A stretch of 64,000 nt of DNA from Glycomyces sp. TRM65418 (GCF_019710475.1 NZ_JAJFAX010000016.1:1-64000), one strand, 5' to 3'; shown: positions 1-9,554, counted from the stretch's first letter. Notes: a model not told the origin generated them from the letters alone. Numbers and translations: made by a program.

Positions 1-27
1 CGACATCCACACCCCGTAGGGCCCCGC

Positions 28-61
28 CGCCCCGGGCACTTGTGCCGGAGCGCCCGGGGCG
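28..61. terminator. Hairpin 1 of a stacked series
   Basis: Perfect 10-bp arms (28-37 and 52-61) around a 14-nt loop. It lies before the first gene and probably ends transcription entering from outside the window. Confidence 0.45.
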
Positions 62-65
62 CGCG

Positions 66-89
66 GTGACCGCTCGCCACAGCGGTCAC
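66..89. terminator. Hairpin 2 of a stacked series
   Basis: Perfect 9-bp arms, GTGACCGCT at 66-74 and its complement at 81-89, around a 6-nt loop. It follows hairpin 1 by 4 nt. Confidence 0.4.
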
Positions 90-102
90 ACCCTTGTGGA
101 CA

Positions 103-145
103 CCCCGGACCGGCGGCCGCGACCATCGCGGCCGCCGGTCCGGGG
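103..145. terminator. 20-bp perfect stem just upstream of the first gene
   Basis: The arms at 103-122 and 126-145 are exact complements over 20 bp with only CCA between them. The stem ends 16 nt before the AAGGAGG ribosome site of the first gene. It is either the main terminator of an upstream unit or a hairpin in the leader of the gene at 177. The sequence alone does not decide. Confidence 0.6.
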
Positions 146-176
146 CCCCGAGGACGACAACAAGGAGGCACCTCCC

Positions 177-1970
177 ATGAAACGTCGATCCGCAGTCAGC
201 GCCGCGCTCATCGCCGCGCTGGCCGCCCTGCTCGCCTTCACCGCGGTCCCGGCGTCCGGGGTCGCACCCTCGCTCGGATCGCCGAGCGTCACCACCCTCA
301 CCACCGACGGGCGCACGGCGCTGACCTACACCGGCTACATGAACGGCGAGTCGTTCCAGCAGGACGGCATCACCACGTTCAACGGCTGGCAGTACACGGC
401 CTGGTGGGACCAGTCAGGCTACGTCAACCTGGCCCGCCGGGCGGCCGCCGCCACCTCGTGGCAGACGATCCGCCTCACCGACTACCGGACCACCTCGACC
501 GACTCGCACAACACGATCTCCATCGGCATCTCCGGCCAGGACGGCTCGATCCACCTCTCCTTCGACATGCACAACTCGGTGCTCAAGTACCGCAAGTCGA
601 TCGCGGGCCTGGCGACCTCCCCCTCGTCCGCGAACTGGTCGGCGTCGAGCTTCGGGGCCGTGTCCGATTCGCTCGCGGGCCAGCGCCTGGCGCAGGCCAC
701 CTACCCGCGGTTCTTCCGCTCCCCGGACGGCGTGCTGCAGATGAGCATCCGCACCGGCGCCAGCGGCGCCGGCAATCTGGTGCTCTTCGAATACCGGAAC
801 GGGAGCTGGAGCCACCTGGGCGAGTTCCTCAACGGGATCCGCGCCGACAACAACGCGTACCTCTTCGGCATCGAGTACGACGACACCGGCCTCGACACGA
901 GCGACCTGCTGCACGCCACGTGGACGGTCCGCGAGACGCCGAACGCGAGCACCAACCACGACATCTACTACGCCTACAGCAAGGACCAGGGCCGCACCTG
1001 GCGCAACAACAACGGCGACGTGGTGGCGACGACGGGCTCGAACCCGCTCGTCGCCGACTCGGCCGGGCTGCGCGTCGTCGGCATCGGCCAGAACCGCGGA
1101 CTCATGAACCAGGAGTCGCAGGTGGTCGACAGCGCGGGCAACGTCCACGTGCTCGCCTCGCACATGGCCCCGTCGGCCTCGAACGACAGCAACTTCGACA
1201 GTGCGCGAGGCAAGTCCGTGCTCGTGCACTACTGGCGCGACAAGCCCAGCAAGGAGTGGAAGCGCCAGGTGCTCTCGTACACGGGCGTGATGACCCGCGC
1301 CGACATCGGCGTCGACGCCGACGACAACCTCTACATCGCCGCCGGGAACTCCTCGACCAGGCGGTTGAGCGTCTACACGGCGTCGAAGGCCTCGGGATGG
1401 ACCGACTGGGCCACCCGCTACACCTCCAGCGTCCAGTACTACTCGGACCCGCTGCTCGACCACGCACGCCTGCTCGACGGCGTCGTCTCGGTCTTCGCCC
1501 CCCGCTACGGCGGCAGCCAGATCGACGTCCTGAACTGGACGGTGGGAGCAGGCGGCGGCACCCAGGCGACCGACATCGCGAACCGCAACTCCGGCAAATG
1601 CATCGACGTGGTCTCGGCCTCGACCGCGGACGGTGCGGAGGCCATTCAGTGGACCTGCCACGGCGGCGCGAACCAGCAGTGGGAACTCCAGGACGCCGGC
1701 GGCGGCCATCACCGGATCGTCTCGCTGGCCTCCGGCAAATGCCTCGACGTCAACGGCGCTTCGACGGCGGACGGCGCCCGGATCATCCAGTGGACGTGCG
1801 GCGGCGGCGCCAATCAGCAGTGGCAGCTGCGCGAGAGCGGCGGCCACGTCCAGATCGTCGCCCGCCACTCGGGCAAATGTGTGGAGGTGATCGGCTCCTC
1901 GACCGCGAACAGCGCCCGCCTGCAGCAGTCCACCTGCTCGAGCGGCACCGGCCAGCAATGGACCCTGTAA
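177..1970 (+). CDS. Secreted BNR_4-type beta-propeller protein with ricin-B lectin domain
   Basis: 597 residues. The ATG at 177 is chosen because AAGGAGG sits 9 nt upstream and a clean signal peptide follows (KRR, hydrophobic stretch, cleavage near residues 27-30). Residues about 40-440 read as a BNR_4/sialidase-like propeller with the DSHNTISIGI and DGSIHLSFDMH stretches typical of that family. Some relatives are polysaccharide lyases acting on rhamnose-glucuronate linkages, but I cannot assign activity here. Residues about 465-597 form a ricin-type trefoil with three QxW repeats (NQQWEL, NQQWQL, GQQWTL), which usually binds galactose- or xylose-type glycans. The next gene, a GH53 galactanase, starts 34 nt downstream, so both probably attack plant arabinogalactan or pectin side chains. 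Confidence 0.8.
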   Translation: MKRRSAVSAALIAALAALLAFTAVPASGVAPSLGSPSVTTLTTDGRTALTYTGYMNGESFQQDGITTFNGWQYTAWWDQSGYVNLARRAAAATSWQTIRLTDYRTTSTDSHNTISIGISGQDGSIHLSFDMHNSVLKYRKSIAGLATSPSSANWSASSFGAVSDSLAGQRLAQATYPRFFRSPDGVLQMSIRTGASGAGNLVLFEYRNGSWSHLGEFLNGIRADNNAYLFGIEYDDTGLDTSDLLHATWTVRETPNASTNHDIYYAYSKDQGRTWRNNNGDVVATTGSNPLVADSAGLRVVGIGQNRGLMNQESQVVDSAGNVHVLASHMAPSASNDSNFDSARGKSVLVHYWRDKPSKEWKRQVLSYTGVMTRADIGVDADDNLYIAAGNSSTRRLSVYTASKASGWTDWATRYTSSVQYYSDPLLDHARLLDGVVSVFAPRYGGSQIDVLNWTVGAGGGTQATDIANRNSGKCIDVVSASTADGAEAIQWTCHGGANQQWELQDAGGGHHRIVSLASGKCLDVNGASTADGARIIQWTCGGGANQQWQLRESGGHVQIVARHSGKCVEVIGSSTANSARLQQSTCSSGTGQQWTL

Positions 1971-2004
1971 CCCTTTCATCGACCGATTCCCTCATGGAGC
2001 ATTG

Positions 2005-4413
2005 ATGCGAATCCCCAACAATCGAACCGGCCCCGCACCCGAACGCGGCGAACGACTGCGCCGCGCGACCGCGAGCGGCGCGGCTGCGCTCGTCCTGGCC
2101 GGGACGGGCGTGCTCGGCTCGGCGGCACCGGCCTCGGCCCTCTACGGCGAGGCCGAGATACAGCCCGTCGAAAGCAACCTGGCCGCCAAGTACTGGGTGG
2201 AGGCGACCGCCGCCAGCGGCGACGCCACCGCCGCGCTGGCCATCGACCAGGACCCGGACACCGCCTGGCTGGCAACGGAAACCGGCCCGGGCCAATGGCT
2301 GCAGCTGGATCTGGGCGGGGCCTATGACAACGTCCGCAAGGTCCACGTCGCCTTCCCCGACCCCGGCGCCGTGTACCAGTACGTGGTCGAGGCCTCCCCG
2401 GACGGGGAGGAGTGGGAGGTCATCGCCGACCGGTCGGCCACCGCCACCCCGGGCCTGGGCGGGGTCGACCCGTTCACTCGGCCAGGAACCAGGTACGTGC
2501 GCGTCACGGTCACGGGCGCGTCGCCCGGTGCGGCGGTCGGCGTCAGCGAGCTGATGGTCTTCAACTACCTGCGCGACGACCTCGTCCTCGGCGCGGACCT
2601 GTCCTGGATGGACGACCAGCGGAACCGCGAGTACTGGGTGCACCCGCAGGAGGAGGACCGGGGCGCCGGGCCGTTCCTCCTCGACGTCATGCAGGACCGA
2701 GGCCTGGAGTACACGCGGCTGCGGGTCTTCAACGAGCCGCGCAACGAGTCCACCGGCAACCCGAACACGATTCCCTACCAAGGGCCGGAACGCACCCTGA
2801 CCTCGGCGCAGTGGGTCGCCGAGCGCGGCCTCGGGCTGGGCATCGACTTCCACTACGCCGACTCGTGGGCGGACCCGGGCAAGCAGCCCAAGCCCCGGGC
2901 CTGGGCGGAGCTGGAGTTCCCCGAGCTCACCGACGCGGTCTACGACTACACCTACGACTACGTCTCGCAACTGGTCGCACAGGGCACGGTCCCGGACAAG
3001 GTCGCGGTCGGCAACGAGATCGCCAACGGCTTCATGTGGGGGAGCGAGGCGGTCGGGGCGCCCGCCACGGAGGCGGTGCACGCCGGCGCCAACCCGCCGT
3101 ACTTCCGCGACCAGGCCGACGTCTACCAGTCGCAGCCCGGCGGCGGCATCCTCTGGCAGTACCGGCACTCCGAGGATCCGGAGGAGCGCCAGCTGTACCT
3201 GGACTCCTGGGACCGGTTCACCACCCTCCTGGCCGCCGGGATCGCGGCGGTCCGCGACGCCTCACCGGAATCCGAAGTGGAACTCCACTCGGTGGTCGGG
3301 CGGATCAGCGGCATGGACAAGGCGGGGGAGTTCTGGCACCAGCTGACGACTCGGCTGAACGCCAAGGGCCAGGACTTCGACGTGCTCGGGCTCTCCTACT
3401 ACCCGGAGCACCACGGCACCCTCGAGCGCATGGAGCAGAACCTGCACACGCTCGCGACGACCTACCCGCAGTACAAGCTGGAGATCGCGGAGACCTCGTA
3501 TCCCGCCACTGGCGGCGGCACGCAGCCCAACTCCACGTTCCCGCGGACCGTCCAGGGCCAGGCCGACGCCGTCCAGCACGTGTTCCAGATGGTCAACGAC
3601 GTCATCGACAACCAGGGCGTCGGCACGCTCACCTGGGAACCGGCGAGCTACCAGGCGATGTTCCGATCGGTGCCGGGCATGACGAACACCTCCGAGCCCA
3701 ACGCCTCGATCGACGTCTACAACAAGAGCCGCGCTGAGCACGTCCTCGAGGACACGGTCTACACCGCGGTCAAGACCGGCGAGACGCCCGCGCTGCCCGA
3801 CTCGGTCGACGTACTGACCACTGCGGACGGATCCGTGAACGCGGTCCCGGTCGAATGGGACGAGGCGCCGTCCGACGCCACCGACGCCGCCGGCGAACTC
3901 ACCGTATCGGGCACGACCGAGTACGGCGAGGTGACGGCGGTCGTGCATGTGGTGGACGAGTTCGCCTCGCCCGAGTGCGACACGGTGGTGAGCGGTGCGC
4001 ACTACGGGCCGCTGTCGGTCGAGACGGGCACCACCTGCCTGGCCGAGGGCGCCCGCGTGTTCGGTCCGGTGAACGTGGCCGAAGGCACCGGGCTGGTGGC
4101 GGACGGGGCCCGGATCACCGGTCCCGTCGCCGCTGACGGCGCGGACGTGGTGGTCCTCTGCGGCACGCACGTCAGCGGCCCGGTGAGCCTCACCGGGAGC
4201 GCCTCGGTCACCCTCGGCGATCCCGTTCTGGACTGCGCCCCGAACCGGGTGTCCGGTCCGGTCACGGTCACCGGCACCACCTGGTGGAACGTGATCGCCG
4301 GCAACGACATCAGCGGTCCGCTCTCGTGCTCCGGCAGCGAGGCGGCGCCGGTGAACAACGGGTCCGCGAACGCGGTGAAGGGACCCAAGAGCGGGCAGTG
4401 CTCCGGGCTCTGA
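2005..4413 (+). CDS. Secreted GH53 endo-beta-1,4-galactanase, multidomain
   Basis: 802 residues. The ATG at 2005 follows GGAG; a TTG immediately before it is also possible. The order is: signal peptide (about 1-45, ending APASA), F5/8-type C-like sugar-binding domain (about 55-195), then a GH53 catalytic barrel (about 198-570). The acid/base Glu is E338 in VGNEIANGF and the nucleophile is E496 in LEIAETSYP. Residues about 590-660 look like a bacterial Ig-like domain. The C-terminal 130 residues repeat a xxxGPVxxxxG motif with four or more Cys, probably a disulfide-braced beta-solenoid. GH53 enzymes cut beta-1,4-galactan in pectin and type I arabinogalactan outside the cell. It is likely co-transcribed with the ricin-domain gene before it. 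Confidence 0.9.
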   Translation: MRIPNNRTGPAPERGERLRRATASGAAALVLAGTGVLGSAAPASALYGEAEIQPVESNLAAKYWVEATAASGDATAALAIDQDPDTAWLATETGPGQWLQLDLGGAYDNVRKVHVAFPDPGAVYQYVVEASPDGEEWEVIADRSATATPGLGGVDPFTRPGTRYVRVTVTGASPGAAVGVSELMVFNYLRDDLVLGADLSWMDDQRNREYWVHPQEEDRGAGPFLLDVMQDRGLEYTRLRVFNEPRNESTGNPNTIPYQGPERTLTSAQWVAERGLGLGIDFHYADSWADPGKQPKPRAWAELEFPELTDAVYDYTYDYVSQLVAQGTVPDKVAVGNEIANGFMWGSEAVGAPATEAVHAGANPPYFRDQADVYQSQPGGGILWQYRHSEDPEERQLYLDSWDRFTTLLAAGIAAVRDASPESEVELHSVVGRISGMDKAGEFWHQLTTRLNAKGQDFDVLGLSYYPEHHGTLERMEQNLHTLATTYPQYKLEIAETSYPATGGGTQPNSTFPRTVQGQADAVQHVFQMVNDVIDNQGVGTLTWEPASYQAMFRSVPGMTNTSEPNASIDVYNKSRAEHVLEDTVYTAVKTGETPALPDSVDVLTTADGSVNAVPVEWDEAPSDATDAAGELTVSGTTEYGEVTAVVHVVDEFASPECDTVVSGAHYGPLSVETGTTCLAEGARVFGPVNVAEGTGLVADGARITGPVAADGADVVVLCGTHVSGPVSLTGSASVTLGDPVLDCAPNRVSGPVTVTGTTWWNVIAGNDISGPLSCSGSEAAPVNNGSANAVKGPKSGQCSGL

Positions 4414-4419
4414 CCTGAA

Positions 4420-4450
4420 GCGGCGGCCGTCCTGATCGGGCGGCCGCCGC
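4420..4450. terminator. Bidirectional terminator
   Basis: Exact 10-bp complementary arms (4420-4429 GCGGCGGCCG, 4441-4450) with an 11-nt loop lie between convergent genes. A second small stem, CGCGGC-TTC-GCCGCG, follows at 4448-4462 and reaches the LacI stop codon. Confidence 0.8.
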
Positions 4451-4463
4451 GGCTTCGCCGCGC

Positions 4464-5477
4464 TCAGGCGGTGGATTCGCGCCGGATGATCGCGAACGGG
4501 GCGGTGTACTGGCGGGGCGGGAGCGCGGGGTCGGCGATGCGCGAGACGATGAGGTCGACGGCCTTGGCGGCCTTCCACCGGTGATCGGGGCTCACCGTGG
4601 ACAGCGACGGGATGAAGACCGCGGACTCGGGGACGTTGTCGAAGCCGATGAGGCGCACGTCGTCGGGGACGCTGACGCCGCGGTCGCGCAGACCGCGCAC
4701 GACCCCCATCGCGACCGTGTCGCTGAACGCCACCACGCCGTCGACGCCGAGGCCCGAGTCGGCGATCCGGCGTCCGGTGCTCCGGGCGCCTTCCCACGAG
4801 AGCGCATCGAGGGTGAACCGCAACCGGGGATCCGGTTCGATCCCGCGGTCCTCCAGTGCGGCCCGGTAGCCGTTGTAGCGCCGCGTGATCATGGTGAGCC
4901 GGTCGAGGTCGCCTCCGGTGACGACGGCGATGCGCTCGCATCCCTGGTCGATCAGGTGCTCGGTGGCCGCGGCGGTGCCCGCCTCGTTGGGCACCGTGAC
5001 GTGGTCGAAGCGGCCCGCGAGGTCCTGCTCGCCGAGCAGCACGATCGGGTAGCCCTGGGTCGGCACCAGCGGGGCCGGCGAGTCGATCTCGACCACGGAG
5101 AGGATGAGACCGTCGAGCTGGAGCCTGCGGGACTGGGCGATGGCCGCCGCCTCGCCCTTGGCGAGGGCACCGGTCTGCTCGACCGCGACATGGTAGCCGT
5201 GCCGCCGGGCCTCCTCGATGACCAGCGCGGCGAGCATCCCGAAGTAGGCGTTGCCGATCTGGGGGACCGCGAGTCCGATGACGCCGCTGCGGCCGGAGCG
5301 GAGATTCCGCGCCGACGGGTTGAGCTGGTAGCCCGATTCGCGGATGGCGGCGAGGACGCGTTCACGGGCGTCGTCGCTGACCTTGACGCGGTTGTTGATG
5401 ACGTTGGAGACGGTCATGGGCGACACGCCGGCGAGCTGTGCGACGTCGCTCATGGTGACCTTGCCGCGCTTCACCAT
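4464..5477 (-). CDS. LacI-family transcriptional repressor
   Basis: 337 residues. The N-terminal helix-turn-helix and hinge helix (SDVAQLAGVSPMTVSNVINN) are intact and are followed by a periplasmic-binding-like effector domain (GVIGLAVPQIGNAYFG onward). The start is uncertain. ATG at 5477 has GGAGG only 1 nt away, so the adjacent GTG at 5474 or the ATG at 5453 may be used. The gene faces the galactanase operon and may repress it. I found no CG-centred palindrome near the operon start or the regulator's own start, so the target is inferred from position only. Confidence 0.88.
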   Translation of the reverse strand: MVKRGKVTMSDVAQLAGVSPMTVSNVINNRVKVSDDARERVLAAIRESGYQLNPSARNLRSGRSGVIGLAVPQIGNAYFGMLAALVIEEARRHGYHVAVEQTGALAKGEAAAIAQSRRLQLDGLILSVVEIDSPAPLVPTQGYPIVLLGEQDLAGRFDHVTVPNEAGTAAATEHLIDQGCERIAVVTGGDLDRLTMITRRYNGYRAALEDRGIEPDPRLRFTLDALSWEGARSTGRRIADSGLGVDGVVAFSDTVAMGVVRGLRDRGVSVPDDVRLIGFDNVPESAVFIPSLSTVSPDHRWKAAKAVDLIVSRIADPALPPRQYTAPFAIIRRESTA

Positions 5478-5757
5478 GCCTCCACAGCCTGTGTGCTCCT
5501 CGTATGGTCCTGGCGCGGCGCCCGTGTGGCGCTTGGACGCCCGCCCTCACGGCAGTCCGCCGCCGGACCGAGTCTATCGACCCGCCCCGGACCGCCATGG
5601 GCGCTATGCAGACCGGCGACCCGGCGGTGCACCCGCGAGTCCGTGTCATCGCTGTCGCCGAATTGACGCGACCCGGACGGACGACTGCGGGCGCCGCGCG
5701 GCCCCCGCAACGAGAGGCGACCGGCTCCGGGCTCCGCCGCCGTGGGCCTTTGCGGGG

Positions 5758-7134
5758 TCAGCCTTTCCAGACGGTCTTGAGGTTGGTGAACTCGCGGATG
5801 CCGGCGGCGGCGAGTTCGCGGCCGTATCCGGAGGCCTTGACGCCGCCGAACGGCAGTTCGGGAAACGACACCGTCATCCCGTTGACGAACACCGCGCCGG
5901 CGTCGAGGTTGCGAATGAACCACTCCTGCTCGTCGGCGTCGTTCGTCCACACCGCGCTCGACAGGCCGAACCTCGTCTGGTTCGCGATCCGCGCCGCGTC
6001 GGCCGCGTCCTCGGCGCGGTACAGGGCCGCGACCGGTCCGAACGTCTCCTCCTGCACGATGGCCGCGTCGTCGCTCAGGTCGGCCAGCACCGTGGGCGCG
6101 TAGAACCAGCCGGGCCGGTCGAGCGCGCCGCCGCCGGTGAGGACCCTCGCACCTTTGGCGACCGCGTCGTCGACCAGTTCAGCGAGCTCGTCGCGACCCG
6201 CTTCGGTGGCGAGCGGTCCGACTTCGGTCTTCGGGTCGAGCGGGTCCCCGACGACGAGCGCCGCGGTCGCCTCGGTGAAGCGACGGCTGAACTCGTCGTA
6301 GACGTCGGTGTGGACGATGAACCGCTTGCCCGCGATGCACGACTGCCCGTTGTTGATCGTGCGGGCGCGCACCGCCGTCTCGACGGCCGCGTCCAGATCC
6401 GCGGAGGGCAGCACGATGAAGGGATCCGATCCGCCCAGCTCCAGCACCGACTTCTTGATCGCCGCGCCCGCGGTCGCCGCCACCGAACTCCCGGCCGGTT
6501 CCGATCCGGTGAGCGTCACGGCCTTGACGCGCGCGTCTTCGATCACCGCCTTGACCTCGCGCGAGCCGATCAGGAGCGCCTGGAACGCCCCTGGCGGGAA
6601 CCCCGCGCGTTCGAACAGCCCGTCGAGGTACAGCGCCGTCTGGGGCACGTTCGACGCGTGCTTGAGCAGCCCCGTGTTCCCCGCCGCCAGCGCGGGGGCC
6701 GCGAACCGCAGCGCCTGCCAGACCGGGAAGTTCCAGGGCATGACGGCGAGCACGACGCCGAGCGGCTCGTACCGCGTCCACGCTCGGGAGGCGCCGACGG
6801 CGGCGGGGTCGTCCAGCGGCTCGTCGGCGAGGAAGGACTCGGCGTGGTCGGCGTAGAACCGCAGGCCTTTCGCGCTCTTGCGCACCTCGGCCTCGGCTTG
6901 GCCGATGGGCTTGCCCATCTCCACCACGAGCATCCGCGCGGTCTCGTCCACTTCGCCTTCGAGGATCTCGGCCGCGCGCCGCAGCCATTGCGCCCGTTCG
7001 GCGAACGTGGTGTCCTTCAGCGCCTTGAACGCGTCTTGCGCTCGCGCGATCCGCCGCTCCACCTCCTCGCCGGAATGCGGTTCGAACTCCCGCTCGGTCG
7101 CACCGGTCGCAGGGTTGACAGTCGCAATCGCCAT
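5758..7134 (-). CDS. NAD(P)+-dependent aldehyde dehydrogenase, succinate-semialdehyde type
   Basis: 458 residues, normal for the short succinate-semialdehyde dehydrogenase group. ATG at 7134 is chosen because the conserved start MAIATVNPATG follows and AAGGA lies 11 nt upstream. Catalytic Cys is C266 (NNGQSCIAGKRF), general-base Glu is E232 (LELGGSDPF), and the MPWNFPVWQ and PFGGVKASGYGRE motifs are present. It should oxidise succinate semialdehyde or a similar aldehyde in the cytoplasm, for example in GABA catabolism. No transaminase is next to it, so the substrate is not fixed. It looks like a single-gene unit. Confidence 0.88.
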   Translation of the reverse strand: MAIATVNPATGATEREFEPHSGEEVERRIARAQDAFKALKDTTFAERAQWLRRAAEILEGEVDETARMLVVEMGKPIGQAEAEVRKSAKGLRFYADHAESFLADEPLDDPAAVGASRAWTRYEPLGVVLAVMPWNFPVWQALRFAAPALAAGNTGLLKHASNVPQTALYLDGLFERAGFPPGAFQALLIGSREVKAVIEDARVKAVTLTGSEPAGSSVAATAGAAIKKSVLELGGSDPFIVLPSADLDAAVETAVRARTINNGQSCIAGKRFIVHTDVYDEFSRRFTEATAALVVGDPLDPKTEVGPLATEAGRDELAELVDDAVAKGARVLTGGGALDRPGWFYAPTVLADLSDDAAIVQEETFGPVAALYRAEDAADAARIANQTRFGLSSAVWTNDADEQEWFIRNLDAGAVFVNGMTVSFPELPFGGVKASGYGRELAAAGIREFTNLKTVWKG

Positions 7135-7184
7135 TGATCGTCCAATCCTTCGAGGCTCCGCTCTCGCCCGAGAGGACTGGCGGA

Positions 7185-7196
7185 TACTGGTCAGTA
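7185..7196. promoter_or_regulatory. Possible operator in the dehydrogenase promoter region
   Basis: TACTGGTCAGTA is a 12-bp dyad (TACTG-GT-CAGTA) 51 nt upstream of the dehydrogenase start. It is short and no regulator gene is adjacent, so this is only a candidate. Confidence 0.25.
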
Positions 7197-7391
7197 ACAA
7201 CCACCATAGGCGATCACCGGGCCGACGTCACCTCATGTGGACGAGGCGGGGGAGCACGTCGCTCTCGGGCACGACGCCGAGCGGCGACGCGGCGCGGAGC
7301 ATGTCGCGGTTCTTCAGCGGCCGGAGCGGTGTCCCGTTGCAGTAGGCTGTGGCGGATCTGATCACCGCCCGATCACGAAGGGCCCCTTCTC

Positions 7392-9359
7392 GTGACCGTC
7401 TTCCTGGTATCCCTGGTCGGGATCGCCTTCAACACCGCCATCGTCGCGTACGTCGCGACCAGGCTGCTCGACGTCCGCTACACGCTCTGGCGGCTGATCT
7501 TCGTCAGCGTCGTGGGGCAGTCCATCGTCCAATACGGACTCGTTCCGGCGGTCATCGACCTGGAGGGCGCCGACCCGCCCCCGGCGGACGTCCCCGGCCT
7601 GGTCGCCCTGCTCGCCCTCGCGGTCGTCTGCGCGCCGGTGATCGCGATGACCCTCCTGGTGATCTGGGAGGCCATCCTCCCCACCGGCGCGGTCCCGCCG
7701 TTGCGGACCTGGTTCAAAGGCCTGCGCGCCCGCGCCGGGCGAACCCGCCGCTACCTGCAGATCCTCGCCATCGCGGCCCGCCACGGCCTCACCGGCCTCC
7801 TGCGGGGCCGCCGCCAGATCGGCCAGGACGCGGAGATGGCCCGCTCGATCCGCCGCGCCCTCGACGACGGCGGCGTCACCTTCGTCAAACTCGGCCAGAT
7901 CCTCTCCACCAGGCGCGACCTTCTCCCGCCCGTCTACATCGCCGAACTCGCCAAGCTCCAGGATCAGGCCGCCCCGATCCCCGGAGCCGTCGTCACCGAC
8001 CGGGTCGAAGCCGCCATCGGCGCGGCCGTCGACGAGGTGTTCGCCGAATTCGACCTCGAACCGATGGCCGCGGCCTCCGTCGCCCAGGTCCACAGCGCCG
8101 TCCTGCGCACCGGCGAAGCGGTCGTCGTCAAGGTCCGCCGCCCCGGCGCGGCGGACACCATCGAACGGGACCTCGACATCATCCAGCGCCTGGCCGAGCT
8201 CCTCGACCGGCGCACCGCCTGGGGCCGCTCGATGGACGTCCTCGGACTCGCGGCCGGATTCGCGGCCGCGCTTCGCGAAGAGGCCGACTTCACCGTCGAG
8301 GCCCGCAATCTCGCCCAGGTCGCGGCCGCGCACGACAAGCGGCGCTCCGCGGTCCGCGTCCCCCGGCCCCGGCCCGACCTCTCCGACGAACGAGTCCTGG
8401 TCATGGAGCGGTTCACGGGCGTCTCACTCGCCGCCGCGGGCCCGATGCTGCCCGAACGCGGACTGGATCCCCGCGCCGTCGCGGCCGGGCTGCTGCGCGA
8501 GGTGCTCGACGAGATCATGATCGACGGCATCTTCCACGCCGACCCGCACCCGGGCAATCTGCTGCTGCTCGACGACGACCGGCTGGGCCTCATCGACTAC
8601 GGCTCCGTGGGCCGGCTCGACCGCGAGCTGCGCGCGTCGCTCCAGGCGATCCTCCAAGCGGTCGACCGCCAGGACGGCCCGGCGCTCGCCGACGCCCTCA
8701 TCGGCGTCTCGACCCGCCCCGACGAGCTCGACCAGGTCGCCTTCGAACGGGCGCTGGGCTCGTTCATGGCACGCCACCTCCTGCCCGGGGCGGCGCCGGG
8801 GATGCGCATGTTCACCGAGCTGTTCCGCATCATCGCCAAGTACCGCATCGCGATCCCGCCCGAGCTCGCGGCGGTCTTCCGGGCCCTCGGCACCCTGGAG
8901 GGCTGCCTGACGGCGATCGATCCCCGCTTCGACATCGTCGGCGAGGCCCGCAGCGCCGGCGAGGCCTACGCCCAGCGGCGCCTTCGCCCCGACTCGGTCA
9001 AGGACATGGTCGTCGAGGAGGCCGCCGATCTGCTGCCGGTGCTGCGCAAGCTGCCGCGCCGCCTCGACCGCCTGGCCGCGGCCGCCGAAGCCGGCCGCCT
9101 CACCGGGAACCTGCGGTTGTTCTCGCGCGCCGAGGACCGCCGCACCATCACCGTCTGGCTGCACCAGACGCTCTTGACCGTGCTCGCCGCCGCTTCCGGT
9201 CTGATGGCGGCGATGCTCATCGGGACCGAAGGCGGACCGGCCGTCACCGACGACATGGGCCTCTACCAGTTCTTCGGGCTCGTCCTGCTGCTCATCGCCT
9301 CGGTCATGGCACTCAGAGTGCTCGCCGACATCTTCACGAAGCACCACGAACCGAGATGA
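7392..9359 (+). CDS. AarF/UbiB/ABC1-family atypical kinase, membrane-anchored
   Basis: 655 residues from a GTG start. The ABC1 kinase-like hallmarks are present in order: KLGQILSTRRDLLP near residue 165 (KxGQ motif), the Ala-rich loop AAASVAQVH, VVVKVRRPG (ATP-binding Lys), the EADFTVEA motif, HADPHPGN near residue 381 and LIDYGSVG near residue 400 (metal-binding Asp). About 120 N-terminal residues hold several predicted membrane segments and the last 60 hold two more, a fusion layout common in actinobacteria. Relatives act in isoprenoid-quinone or lipid homeostasis as ATPases or kinases. The exact role here is unknown. It stands alone, divergent from the dehydrogenase. Confidence 0.87.
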   Translation: MTVFLVSLVGIAFNTAIVAYVATRLLDVRYTLWRLIFVSVVGQSIVQYGLVPAVIDLEGADPPPADVPGLVALLALAVVCAPVIAMTLLVIWEAILPTGAVPPLRTWFKGLRARAGRTRRYLQILAIAARHGLTGLLRGRRQIGQDAEMARSIRRALDDGGVTFVKLGQILSTRRDLLPPVYIAELAKLQDQAAPIPGAVVTDRVEAAIGAAVDEVFAEFDLEPMAAASVAQVHSAVLRTGEAVVVKVRRPGAADTIERDLDIIQRLAELLDRRTAWGRSMDVLGLAAGFAAALREEADFTVEARNLAQVAAAHDKRRSAVRVPRPRPDLSDERVLVMERFTGVSLAAAGPMLPERGLDPRAVAAGLLREVLDEIMIDGIFHADPHPGNLLLLDDDRLGLIDYGSVGRLDRELRASLQAILQAVDRQDGPALADALIGVSTRPDELDQVAFERALGSFMARHLLPGAAPGMRMFTELFRIIAKYRIAIPPELAAVFRALGTLEGCLTAIDPRFDIVGEARSAGEAYAQRRLRPDSVKDMVVEEAADLLPVLRKLPRRLDRLAAAAEAGRLTGNLRLFSRAEDRRTITVWLHQTLLTVLAAASGLMAAMLIGTEGGPAVTDDMGLYQFFGLVLLLIASVMALRVLADIFTKHHEPR

Positions 9360-9367
9360 CGCGACTT

Positions 9368-9397
9368 CGCCGGCCGCTCCTTCGGTGGAGGCCGGCG
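9368..9397 (+). terminator. Probable terminator of the AarF/UbiB gene
   Basis: CGCCGGCC at 9368-9375 pairs with 9390-9397 around a 14-nt loop, 9 nt after the stop codon. Confidence 0.5.
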
Positions 9398-9516
9398 GCG
9401 TGCGAAGCGAATGAACGGTGAGCAGGCGGCGCGGCCAGTCGGAATGGGCGACAGCGGTCTTGCCCCCGAGTTGATCGCTCCCATTGATTCTCGACGCCGA
9501 CTCTTATAGCGAAGCA

Positions 9517-9546
9517 TTGACAATCGTCATTTCGTCACATTAAAAT
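9517..9546 (+). promoter_or_regulatory. Consensus-like promoter for the GH87-like gene
   Basis: TTGACA at 9517-9522, an 18-nt spacer and TAAAAT at 9541-9546 form a nearly consensus housekeeping promoter. It lies in one of the few AT-rich patches of the window, with the start of transcription expected near 9553. Confidence 0.75.
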
Positions 9547-9554
9547 GCTTGCGT

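Noticed and set aside
5703..5757. Stem CCCCGCAA / TTGCGGGG near the aldehyde dehydrogenase stop
   Set aside because: The arms are exact but the 39-nt loop is long and the stem short for a terminator. Kept only as a note.
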